Of a stretch of 64,000 nt of DNA, positions 26,207 to 34,085 are shown one piece after another (within the stretch, counting starts at the first letter, position 1; the number at the start of each line of letters is the position of its first letter). Location: positions 32,390-96,389 of the forward strand of contig DAONEM010000003.1 in NCBI GenBank assembly GCA_035403085.1, in the 5' to 3' direction. Source of the stretch: JAMOAD01 sp023621955. GTDB lineage: Bacteria; Acidobacteriota; Aminicenantia; JAMOAD01. The notes beneath the pieces are model-generated. The model did no database searches and was not told the origin of the DNA. It saw only the letters and a program-made list of their open reading frames with translations. The translations under genes were made by a program, and so were the position numbers.

Positions 26207-27256
26207 CTACTCTTGGAGGGTGAAGATCTGTGCCCAGTACCCGACCCAGTGGCTCGAAGAGAAGGGGGCCGTAATGCCGAGGCCTCTTGCGAAGAGGGGG
26301 AGAACCCCCAGGGAGTAGCTGTCTCCGTAGCCTCCTTCGATTCCGTAGAGGGAGAGCTTCCGGGAGGCGGCCACTCTCTTGGCGACGAGAAGGCCGAAAG
26401 GGATGACGAAGCGCCCACACCAGGTCATCTGGGTGTCGACGACCTCCCTGAAAAAGAGGGAGATCTTCCTCTGGTCGATGGTTCCTAGGAGGGTCTCTCC
26501 GGCGATCTTCCGATCCCGTTCGGTCCCTTCCTGATGGGCCTTTTCGCCGATTCCGAAGGGTGTGTAGGAGAAATCGGGTCCGTAGTGGGTAGCGTCGTTG
26601 GAGAGAAGAAAGGCCAAGTCTCTGCCAGGCTCCCCCTTTCTCTCCTGGAGCCACCGGGCCAAGAGTGCGCCCAGCTCTTCGGCCAGGGCCGCCCCTTCTT
26701 CCCACTCCCAGGCCGAGACGAGGATAGGGAGAATCTTGACGTGGGGGTTGCTCCTCTTGAGAAAGCCCAGAGAGGCTTCGACGGAGTGCTCCTCGGAGTG
26801 GGCCTTCCGGTTGATCAAGACCCTGCTTCGGGGGAGGTTCTTCGTCAAGTACTCCCTCAGGGGAAGATCGACCTGGACGGCCCCCTCGGCGCTCTCCCAG
26901 GCGTCGTAGTCGTCGAAGACGAGGAGATTCTTCGGGTTGTTCAGGCTCTCCTTGACGCTTCTATGGAGAAGCCCAAAGACGATGACCGTGTCGGCCCGGA
27001 GGAGGGAGGCGGAGAGGAGGTAGAACTCGCCGGCCAGGAGGTGGTCGTCGTGGGGGGAGAGGGCCACGAAGGCCGTCTTCCCGGCGGTTTTCCTCTCCAT
27101 CTCCGCGAGAAGGACGGGGGAGCGTTTCTGGGCAAGCTCGATCACCTGGGTGAGCTGTTCGGGAGTCGTGGAGAACCCGATGCGGTCCCTTTGGGGCCGA
27201 ACCCCCTCGGCAAGGAGGGGAGCGAAGAGAAGGATCAGGAAGAGGGCTCTTTTCAC
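26207..27256 (-). CDS. exported Memo-like (AMMECR1-associated MEMO1 family) protein
   Basis: 349 residues. Residues 1-17 form a signal peptide (MKRALFLILLFAPLLAEG), unusual because Memo proteins are normally cytosolic. The rest matches the Memo fold: SPHDDHLLAG for the family's PHAGY-YSG, FGLLHRS for GPNH, EEHSVEASLGFL for EHS-E-LPFL, and SNDATHYG for SSD-SHY. The presumed metal ligands are therefore kept. Memo binds copper or iron in other organisms; the role here is unknown. Start is GTG with GGAGG 7 nt upstream. It overlaps trmD by 4 nt. Confidence 0.75.
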   Translation of the reverse strand: MKRALFLILLFAPLLAEGVRPQRDRIGFSTTPEQLTQVIELAQKRSPVLLAEMERKTAGKTAFVALSPHDDHLLAGEFYLLSASLLRADTVIVFGLLHRSVKESLNNPKNLLVFDDYDAWESAEGAVQVDLPLREYLTKNLPRSRVLINRKAHSEEHSVEASLGFLKRSNPHVKILPILVSAWEWEEGAALAEELGALLARWLQERKGEPGRDLAFLLSNDATHYGPDFSYTPFGIGEKAHQEGTERDRKIAGETLLGTIDQRKISLFFREVVDTQMTWCGRFVIPFGLLVAKRVAASRKLSLYGIEGGYGDSYSLGVLPLFARGLGITAPFSSSHWVGYWAQIFTLQE

Positions 27257-27954
27257 GTTTCATCCTCCAGGTCTGACAAGGTTTCCGTCCAGAGGTCGGG
27301 TCGGACCCTCCGGGTCTTCAGGAGAGACTGTTCTCTTCTCCAGAGACGGATCTTTTCGTGATCCCCGGAGAGGAGAACTTCGGGCACTTCCGCTCCGAGG
27401 TACTCCCTCGGTTGGGTGTACTGGGGGTAGTCCAGGAGGTTTGTTTCAAAACTCTCCTCTTGAAGGCTCCCCTCCTTGCCCAGGACTCCGGGGATGTGAC
27501 GGCAGACGGCCTCCATGACGATCAGGGCCGCTGGCTCTCCGCCGGTGAGGACGTAGTCGCCGATACAGAGTTCTTCGTCGATATAGCCCTTCACCCTCTC
27601 GTCAACCCCTTCGTAGCGGGGGCAGATCAGAATCAGCTGGTCGTAGAGGGCCAGTTCCTTGGAACGTTGCTGAGTAAAGGGGGTTCCGGAGGCGGAGAAG
27701 AGGATGGTCCGGCTCTTTCCCTCCCGTGCAATGGTTTGGAGGGCTCTGTGGATAGGTTCGACCATGAAGACCATACCGAATCCCCCTCCAAAGGGGCGGT
27801 CGTCGACCTTCTGGTGCCTCCTGTCCGGGGAGTGATCCCTGAGGTTGTGGAGACCCACCCGGAAGAGGTCTTTTTCGATAGCCTTGCCGAGGACGCCGTA
27901 GCTCAGGGGTGTGGCGAAGTAGCCGGGGAAGATTGTCAGAAGGTCAAAGCGCAT
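27253..27954 (-). CDS. trmD: tRNA (guanine-37-N1) methyltransferase TrmD
   Basis: 233 residues. A SAM-dependent knot-fold enzyme that methylates G37 of tRNA to prevent frameshifting. MRFDLLTIFPGYF at the start, DDRPFGGGFGMV, CPRYEGVDERV and GDYVLTGGEPAA are the classic TrmD motifs. The start is the ATG of this MRFDLLTIFP; the frame is open upstream but lies in the histidine kinase gene, whose end it overlaps by 11 nt. TrmD normally sits with rpsP, rimM and rplS; here it lies between a sensor kinase and a Memo-like gene. Confidence 0.94.
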   Translation of the reverse strand: MRFDLLTIFPGYFATPLSYGVLGKAIEKDLFRVGLHNLRDHSPDRRHQKVDDRPFGGGFGMVFMVEPIHRALQTIAREGKSRTILFSASGTPFTQQRSKELALYDQLILICPRYEGVDERVKGYIDEELCIGDYVLTGGEPAALIVMEAVCRHIPGVLGKEGSLQEESFETNLLDYPQYTQPREYLGAEVPEVLLSGDHEKIRLWRREQSLLKTRRVRPDLWTETLSDLEDET

Positions 27955-30718
27955 GGACAGCTCCAGGACGGGAGAGAGGGGGCTCGGGGAAGGAGATCCG
28001 AAAGGTTGTTCCCTTACCAAGCTGAGAGGAGACATCGATGGTGCCGCCGTGTTCTTTGACGATGTTGAAGACGATGGATAGGCCAAGGCCGGTCCCCTTT
28101 CCCGGTCCTTTCCGGGTGAAGAAGGGGTCGAAGATGTAGGGGAGGTCGTCTGGGGCGATACCCTCTCCCCGGTCCTCTACCTCTATGCACACTCTCCCCT
28201 GACTGCGGTTGGCCCGGAGAGTCACCTCCGAACCTATCGATGAGGCATCTATGGCGTTGATCAGAAGGTTGATGAGAGCCTGTTGAATCTTGACGCGCTC
28301 GCCGGAGAGGAGGAGGGAGCCCCCCTGAATCTGGAAGAGGATCCCCTTCTCTTTGATCTTGTGCTCGAGAATCGTGCGCAACTCCTCGACCGCTTCCCGC
28401 AGGTCGAAGATGACCTTGACGCCTCTCCCTTCCCGGGAGAAGTTCAGGAGGCTCCGAATCAGTTGGCGCATCCTTTCGGCCTGAGCCTCTATCCGATCCC
28501 CCAGCTCGACGATCTCCGGGTCTGAGGTGGAGGTTTTCAGGAGCTGGGAGTAGCTGGAGATCCCGGTCAGGGGGGTGTTGATTTCGTGGACGATTCCCGC
28601 CGAAAGCAAGCCGAGGGAGGCCATCTTCTCCTTGGTGATCAACTCCCTCTCCAGGTCGGCTTTTTCCGTCACATCCGAGAGGAGGAGGATGTCGGCGTGG
28701 TCCCGGCTGTTGAGAGGGAAGAGGGTGACCTCCGTCAGCCTTTGACGGCCTTGACCGTCGGTCAGCGTGATCCGTCGGTTCGAGCTCTCCCCGGGGGAGG
28801 GTGGCGACGGGGCGGTTTCGACGCCCAGAAGCGGCAGGAGAGGCTTTCCAACCGCTTCCCTGCGGGGACGGGAGAAAAAGTTCTCCATGTACCGGTTCCA
28901 GTGGAGGACCTCTCCGGTGTTGTCGATCACGGCAATCCCCACTTGCACGCTTTCCAGGATGCTCTCACTGAACTCTTTGAGAGAGTTGATCTCGTCGAGC
29001 CGGTGGGTGAGGGCCGTATAGAGGGAGGCGTTTTCGACGGCCAGGCTGAAGGAGGGGATGATGGCCAGCAGAAGGGACCAATCTTCGGTGGTGAGGAACC
29101 CCCCGTCGAACTTCCTTCCCATGGTCAGAAGGCCGATCAACTTTCCTTCGAAGAGGAGGGGAAGTAGGTGGTACATCCCCAGGTTCTGGAGCACCTCTCG
29201 ATCTTGAGGGGCGAAGCCTTCGGTCTCGTCGAGGGAGTAGAGCCAGAGAAAGTCGTTCTCCAGAAGTTTCTCTCGAAAGGGAGCCGAGAGGGGAAGGGCG
29301 TTGGGGAGGGGGCGGTCCTCAGAACCTTTGGCCCCGAGAAGCCGGAACTCGCCGCTCTCCTTCTGGAAAAGGTAGAGACAGGCGTCTTTGAGGAGGAGGG
29401 CGGAGAGGAGAATCTCCAGGAACCGGGAGGTCAGAACCGGCAGATCCTTCTCCGCCGTGACGATGCGGGAGAAGGAGACGAGGTCTTCCCGGGACGCGTA
29501 GGTCCTCCTGTAGAAAAGCCTGTTGATAAGCTCTTCCAGGAAGGTGTAGAGGGGGTTGAGGACCAGCACTCCAATGAGAATCGCCGCCGCCCCGATGGTG
29601 ATCCCCCCTTCGAAGTCCGGGGCGAAACGGGTGATGATGAAGGCGTAGAGGCTGAAGACGATGAGGAAGCCCGAGATGTAGACGGCGTACCTCTTGGCGA
29701 GAATCTCGAAGTCCATGAGCTTGTACCCCGAGACGGCGTAGGCGAAGGTCAAAGGGATCAGGAGCTGGGTGAGGACGATGAACTGGGCCCACTCCGGCGG
29801 ATCGGGACTCGAGAAGAAGGGGAGGATATAGAAGAGGAAGAAAGGGACAAAGCCTGCGAGGATGCCCCAGACCACCCCCTTCATCTGCTTGCGGACGTAG
29901 AGCGTCTCGGAACGGTAGAAGCGCAGAACGATGACCAGGAGGGTCAAGAGGAAGGCACTGCTGAAGTAGGCCAGTTCAATCCTTCGAAGGGTGTTCTGGT
30001 AGAAAACCGATTGGAGAGAGACAAAGGAGCCGATTCCGAAGAGGCCGAGAAGGTTGAGAAGGAGCAGGACTCCTCCGGCCAGGTAGAAGATCACCTTGAA
30101 GAGGCTCCACCTCTTCTGCTCCGTCGGGAAGAGGAGGAAGAAGTGGAAGAAGAAGGCCGGGAAGAGGAGAAAGCCGCTCTTGTCGAGGCTGTAGAAGAGC
30201 TTCGCCCAGATGTCGTTTATGACCAAGTCGGAGGTGAAGACGTAGAGGCTGTAGAAGCTCAGCCCGGTCAGGAAGAAGAGGGTCTGGGAGGGGGGAGAGA
30301 GGCTCGAGGGTTGGAAGAGGGTGTAGTAGACCAGGAAGAGGGAGGCCATGCCGGTTATGACCAGGTAGAGGTAGACCATGGGGAATCTGCTCTTCCTGAG
30401 AGTTCCCTGGGAGTAGATGTACTGGCCCTCCCGGCTGAGGAAGTAGACCACCTTCTTCTTTTCTCCTTTCTGGTTGATCAGCTCCAGGCGGTCAAGGGTG
30501 TCGTTGACGACGATTCCGTCGATTTCCAGCAGGAGATCGCCGGACTTGAGGGGGGGGAAGAAATCGTTCTTCCCGATACCCTTCACGGTCAGGCCCGTCT
30601 CCTCCTCTTGCCATTGGAATCCGTCGGAGATCTCGCGGTAAACGATCTTCCTGTAGATGTTGAAGACTCCCAGGGCGAGGAAGAGAAGGACAAGGAAAGA
30701 GGTAAGGATCTTTTTCAT
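27944..30718 (-). CDS. membrane sensor histidine kinase with PDZ-like, GAF and PAS domains
   Basis: 924 residues. An N-terminal anchor (5-22) is followed by a periplasmic PDZ-like domain (~35-110, PLKSGDLLLEIDGI), about eight membrane helices to ~390, a GAF-like domain (~430-560), a PAS domain (~590-680) and the HisKA/HATPase core. The phospho-acceptor is His711 in VHEINTPL; the N box has Asn821; DRGEGI and GTGLGLSI complete the ATP site. No response regulator gene is adjacent. The ATG overlaps the upstream stop (ATGA) and lacks a ribosome site, so translation is probably coupled. The signal sensed is unknown. Confidence 0.88.
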   Translation of the reverse strand: MKKILTSFLVLLFLALGVFNIYRKIVYREISDGFQWQEEETGLTVKGIGKNDFFPPLKSGDLLLEIDGIVVNDTLDRLELINQKGEKKKVVYFLSREGQYIYSQGTLRKSRFPMVYLYLVITGMASLFLVYYTLFQPSSLSPPSQTLFFLTGLSFYSLYVFTSDLVINDIWAKLFYSLDKSGFLLFPAFFFHFFLLFPTEQKRWSLFKVIFYLAGGVLLLLNLLGLFGIGSFVSLQSVFYQNTLRRIELAYFSSAFLLTLLVIVLRFYRSETLYVRKQMKGVVWGILAGFVPFFLFYILPFFSSPDPPEWAQFIVLTQLLIPLTFAYAVSGYKLMDFEILAKRYAVYISGFLIVFSLYAFIITRFAPDFEGGITIGAAAILIGVLVLNPLYTFLEELINRLFYRRTYASREDLVSFSRIVTAEKDLPVLTSRFLEILLSALLLKDACLYLFQKESGEFRLLGAKGSEDRPLPNALPLSAPFREKLLENDFLWLYSLDETEGFAPQDREVLQNLGMYHLLPLLFEGKLIGLLTMGRKFDGGFLTTEDWSLLLAIIPSFSLAVENASLYTALTHRLDEINSLKEFSESILESVQVGIAVIDNTGEVLHWNRYMENFFSRPRREAVGKPLLPLLGVETAPSPPSPGESSNRRITLTDGQGRQRLTEVTLFPLNSRDHADILLLSDVTEKADLERELITKEKMASLGLLSAGIVHEINTPLTGISSYSQLLKTSTSDPEIVELGDRIEAQAERMRQLIRSLLNFSREGRGVKVIFDLREAVEELRTILEHKIKEKGILFQIQGGSLLLSGERVKIQQALINLLINAIDASSIGSEVTLRANRSQGRVCIEVEDRGEGIAPDDLPYIFDPFFTRKGPGKGTGLGLSIVFNIVKEHGGTIDVSSQLGKGTTFRISFPEPPLSRPGAVHAL

Positions 30719-31743
30719 CGGGAGAGAAACTGAACTCCCCAGGAGAGGCTCCTGACCGGAGGAACTCCCGGGAAGGGCCGACTTTCGGTCCAGGCCATGG
30801 AGAGACGTCCTCCCAAGGGCATGACGAGAAACGAGAGGCGGACCAGGGTGGGGAGGTTATCCGAGTGCCCCTTCAGAGGAAACCGCAATTCGCCTTCTAT
30901 GTGCCCACTCTTGGAACGGGGCAGAGCCTGGAGATGGAGTGAACGCTCCCAAGGGGAGGTCTCCCAGAGGAGGCCGGCTCGGAAGGGATCGGGGCCGATG
31001 CTCCCTTCCGCTACAAGGCTCGAAGGGTGGGCCGCCGAGCAAATGCGGCCAAGAGAGCCTTGGAGGCTCTTGTACCTGGCTCTTACCGAGAGTCTGGTCA
31101 GGTCTTTGAAGGGGTTATGACCGGAGGGGTCGAGTTCCCTTCTCAGAGGAAAGCCCCTCTCGGCGGCGACGGAGAGGGAGAGAGGGCCTCTCCTGAGCAG
31201 GGGAAGGGAGATGTGGCCGCCCAGGGGCATCGAACCCGTCAGAGGGAGCCAGAACTCAAGGTTTCCCCGAGCGGAGTTGAGGCCGACCCGAAAACCGGTG
31301 GAGGTCTCGGTCGGCGAGGCCTGACGGAAGATTCCCACCGTTCCCTGGGTGAGGGGGGAGAACCTCTTGCGGCCAAGGGATAGGGAGAGAAGCTCCTCAC
31401 CTCCTCCGAGCCACCCTTCCGCGGAGGGGGAGACGAAGGAGTTGAGCCTTTCCGAAAGCTCCGGAGCACGGTTGCGGTCTTCGAGGATATGGCGGTTGGT
31501 GGCGCGGATGATCAGGTTGAAGCTCTTCTTCCGCCTCTGGTTGGTGAGGGAGGTCTTCTGCCTTAACCTCAAGTAGTCCAAGGCGATCCTTTGGTCGCTT
31601 TCGGCGATCTTCAGGAGAGTGACCTTGACCGGAGGGCTCTTCTCTGGGAAGAGAGGGGCGGAGAGGCTCTCCTTGTCTTTCCCCTCCAGAGGAAGGGCGA
31701 CCATCAGGGGCAGGAGCAACCATGGCCACCGGATGCTTTTCAT
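30715..31743 (-). CDS. hypothetical exported protein, possibly outer-membrane beta-rich
   Basis: 342 residues, with a signal peptide (MKSIRWPWLLLPLMVALPLEG). The later two thirds consist of alternating polar/hydrophobic segments (for example GGHISLPLLRRGPLSLSVAA) ending in SWGVQFLSR, which looks like a small beta-barrel. No family is recognised. The start ATG at 31743 follows a strong promoter with almost no leader; two further in-frame ATGs at 31755 and 31752 lie in the -10 box and cannot be used from that promoter. It is the first gene of the operon with the histidine kinase, so it may work with that sensor. Confidence 0.6.
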   Translation of the reverse strand: MKSIRWPWLLLPLMVALPLEGKDKESLSAPLFPEKSPPVKVTLLKIAESDQRIALDYLRLRQKTSLTNQRRKKSFNLIIRATNRHILEDRNRAPELSERLNSFVSPSAEGWLGGGEELLSLSLGRKRFSPLTQGTVGIFRQASPTETSTGFRVGLNSARGNLEFWLPLTGSMPLGGHISLPLLRRGPLSLSVAAERGFPLRRELDPSGHNPFKDLTRLSVRARYKSLQGSLGRICSAAHPSSLVAEGSIGPDPFRAGLLWETSPWERSLHLQALPRSKSGHIEGELRFPLKGHSDNLPTLVRLSFLVMPLGGRLSMAWTESRPFPGVPPVRSLSWGVQFLSR

Positions 31744-31750
31744 CGATTCC

Positions 31751-31779
31751 ATCATAGGGTAGGGGATGAAAAAAGTCAA
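31751..31779 (-). promoter_or_regulatory. strong promoter of the exported protein/histidine kinase operon, leaderless
   Basis: On the minus strand TTGACT (31779-31774), 17 bp, TATGAT (31756-31751). Transcription should start within 1-2 nt of the ATG at 31743; no ribosome site is present. Confidence 0.7.
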
Positions 31780-31807
31780 CCCGGCGGAGAAGTTCCTTTC
31801 CCGGCGG

Positions 31808-31837
31808 TTGGTCTTTCCTCGATGGGTGTGTTAAAAT
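31808..31837 (+). promoter_or_regulatory. possible promoter of the 31.9-38.2 kb gene group
   Basis: TTGGTC (31808-31813), 18 bp, TAAAAT (31832-31837), divergent from the preceding promoter. The -35 box is weak. A start near 31845 would give a 20-nt leader holding the GGAGGGAGCGGAAAG ribosome site. Confidence 0.4.
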
Positions 31838-31865
31838 GATCGACCGGCATGGAGGGAGCGGAAAG

Positions 31866-32426
31866 ATGGCGGAAAACAACCTGGCCTACCTGATGATTCT
31901 TGAGGAGGAGGGGACGTACATGGGAGGTTTCATGGTCACCGACCTCCTGGGGCTTCCTCTGGAATTTAAATACACCGATCCGATCACACCGACTGCGCTT
32001 CAACAGATTCTCTACGGTAAGGTTCTCAGGCAGTACCTGCGAGATGACATACTTGTCAGAAACCTTTTACGTGAGATTAAAACCGTCCCGAGCATGATCG
32101 TAGTTCCAGAACCTGAGTACCTCTCCGGAAGGGATAAGGCGGGCCGGACTCCCATGGTCTCTCTTCAGAAGACGACCCTCCCCTTCCTCAAGACTCCAGG
32201 GGAGATTCAGAGGGTCAAGGAGACGGAGGTGGTCTTTCAGCCTTTCCAGGACGGCGGTCCCCTGAGGCTGACCTTCGGCGCCGCGGATCCGGAACTTCAG
32301 GAGCGGGCCCTCTTGATCGTGAAAGAGGTCGGGAGGAAGAGAGACCTGAGCGAACCTCTCGAGAGGGTAGAGAAGGCCTTGAGACTCTTATGGCAGAACC
32401 ATCGAAAGGAATCGGCGAAAGAATAA
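31866..32426 (+). CDS. hypothetical cytoplasmic protein
   Basis: 186 residues from the ATG that follows a GGAGGG/GGAAAG site; an in-frame ATG at 31836 lies in the -10 box of the likely promoter. No signal peptide or membrane segment. The N-terminal half (YLMILEEEGTYMGGFMVTD, then a charged helix LRQYLRDDILVRNLL) looks mixed alpha/beta; the second half is helical. I recognise no family. It overlaps the next unknown gene by 37 bp, suggesting the two products work together. Confidence 0.55.
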   Translation: MAENNLAYLMILEEEGTYMGGFMVTDLLGLPLEFKYTDPITPTALQQILYGKVLRQYLRDDILVRNLLREIKTVPSMIVVPEPEYLSGRDKAGRTPMVSLQKTTLPFLKTPGEIQRVKETEVVFQPFQDGGPLRLTFGAADPELQERALLIVKEVGRKRDLSEPLERVEKALRLLWQNHRKESAKE

Positions 32427-33172
32427 GGGCCTTCTTCGGCAGATGGCCTCTCCGGGAGGCAGACCTGACCTTCGATTGTCGGGCGAGGGAGGGCCTTCCC
32501 GGGGATGTGAGCCCCCGGTTTCACGATTTTTCCCCGATCCGCGCCTCCTTCCGGGAGGCTTCGGACCAAGGGATTCTCGCGAAGACCCTGGAGGTGAAGC
32601 CTGAGGGGGAGATCCGCGCCGAGGTTCACGCGCTCCCCTCTGCCCAGGAGAGCCTCTCTCTGAGAAGCGTTCCCCTTCAGTACGGGGAGATTCTCGAGGT
32701 CCGTTCCCTCTCCGGAGGACTCTCAGGAGGAGATGTGCACGCTCTGGACAAGGGGAGGTGGGCTCTCTCCCCAGCACCTTCCAGGAGAGGAAACCTGACC
32801 TTCGACGTCGGTGAGAGCCGGGGACTCCTCTGGTCGATCAAGCCTGTCGTCTCCGATGCGACGGCTTTAGTAAGTAGGCTTCCCGTGAGGATGCGCGCTC
32901 AGAGGGTGAACTGGAGCCAGGAGGAACAGCTTCGGATCTGGCGGCAGGTTGTCGCCGCTTCGGGGAAACGTCCTCGGGATCTGGAGTTTATCGGCTTCTA
33001 CCCCTCTTTTCCTCTGGAGCAGGCGGAAGACTTGAGGGTTCTCTTTCCCAGGCGGGAGCTTCTCTTCTCGTTTCGTTCTGTTCAGGGTAAGATAAAAGAA
33101 GGTCGGGACATCGTCATCGTCAGAGAGATCGAAGGCAGGCGGTACCACTGGGTGCCGGTGACACTGGAATAG
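32390..33172 (+). CDS. hypothetical cytoplasmic protein, second of a coupled pair
   Basis: 260 residues, no signal peptide or membrane segment; mainly beta in the middle and mixed at the ends (YHWVPVTLE at the C-terminus). No recognised family or catalytic motif. It starts 37 bp inside the preceding gene, and the FHA-GGDEF gene follows after 7 bp. Position alone links it to the phosphothreonine/c-di-GMP signalling genes downstream. Confidence 0.55.
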   Translation: MAEPSKGIGERIRAFFGRWPLREADLTFDCRAREGLPGDVSPRFHDFSPIRASFREASDQGILAKTLEVKPEGEIRAEVHALPSAQESLSLRSVPLQYGEILEVRSLSGGLSGGDVHALDKGRWALSPAPSRRGNLTFDVGESRGLLWSIKPVVSDATALVSRLPVRMRAQRVNWSQEEQLRIWRQVVAASGKRPRDLEFIGFYPSFPLEQAEDLRVLFPRRELLFSFRSVQGKIKEGRDIVIVREIEGRRYHWVPVTLE

Positions 33173-33179
33173 GGAGACC

Positions 33180-34085
33180 ATGGACGAGAAACCTTGGCAA
33201 AAGACGGTTATCCTCCGGGACGGAGACGGTCAGGAGAACGAACGGAGGGTCACCAGCTACCTGCTTGTCATCTTCGGGAACGAGGCCGATTTGGGGAAAG
33301 AGACCGAACTCGGGGAGAGGGCCGTGGCTGGGCGATCTCTTGAGAACGACCTCTCCGTGAACGATCCCCTCATGTCCCGCAAACACTTCGGAATCGTCAA
33401 ACACGATGGGCTCTACCACCTTCAGGATCTCGGCTCCCTGAACGGGACCTTTCTCAACCAACAGCCCCTGCAGAAGGAGACACCCCTCAAGAGTGGGGAC
33501 ATCATCACCGCAGGCCGGACGGTCTTTAAGTTCGAGAGCCGCACCGAGCTGGAATCGATCTTCCACAAGTACCTCTACGCGGCGGCAACGACAGACCGGA
33601 TGACCCAGCTCTTCAACAAGTACTACTTTCTTGAGGAGCTCAAGAAGCAGAACTCCTTCGCCAGAAGGTACGGGAAGAGCTTTGGAATCGTGATGATCGA
33701 TGTGGACAACTTCAAGAGAGTGAACGACTCCTTCGGCCACATCATCGGAGACGAGGTTCTGAAGTTCATCGCCTTCAAGATTTTGGCCTCGGTGCGGGAA
33801 AACGATTTGGCGAGCCGATACGGGGGTGAGGAGTTCGCCGTTCTTCTCCCAGAGACCGACCTTATGGGGGCCATGGCGGTGGCCGAGAGGATCCGAAAGC
33901 ATGTGGAATCGGAGATACTGGAGATCCGGGAGAACAAGATCGGTGCCACCATCTCCCTGGGGCTGGCGGTCTACCCCCAGGATGGAGAGGAGTGGGAAGA
34001 GGTCCTCAAAAAAGCGGATGAACGGCTCTACATCGCCAAACAATCCGGGAAGAACCGCCTCGTAGGCCCCGATGGACATCTCTAA
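33180..34085 (+). CDS. FHA-domain diguanylate cyclase
   Basis: 301 residues. An FHA domain (~45-118; AGRSLENDLSV at 50-60, SRKH 66-69, GSLNGTFLN 85-93) precedes a GGDEF domain (~130-295). The active site is GGEEF at 215-219, and the product-inhibition I-site RxxD (R206-E-N-D209) lies exactly five residues before it, so the enzyme should make c-di-GMP and be feedback-inhibited. FHA domains bind phosphothreonine; the next gene, overlapping by 14 bp, is a Ser/Thr kinase, the obvious partner. No membrane segment, so it is cytosolic. Confidence 0.93.
   Translation: MDEKPWQKTVILRDGDGQENERRVTSYLLVIFGNEADLGKETELGERAVAGRSLENDLSVNDPLMSRKHFGIVKHDGLYHLQDLGSLNGTFLNQQPLQKETPLKSGDIITAGRTVFKFESRTELESIFHKYLYAAATTDRMTQLFNKYYFLEELKKQNSFARRYGKSFGIVMIDVDNFKRVNDSFGHIIGDEVLKFIAFKILASVRENDLASRYGGEEFAVLLPETDLMGAMAVAERIRKHVESEILEIRENKIGATISLGLAVYPQDGEEWEEVLKKADERLYIAKQSGKNRLVGPDGHL

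Noticed and set aside
29168..30733. 521-codon open frame on the plus strand, antisense to the histidine kinase gene
   Set aside because: It is the mirror of a well-supported kinase; its protein is a run of Glu/Gly/Val with no domain. Such shadows arise from the GC-rich, strand-biased codon use.
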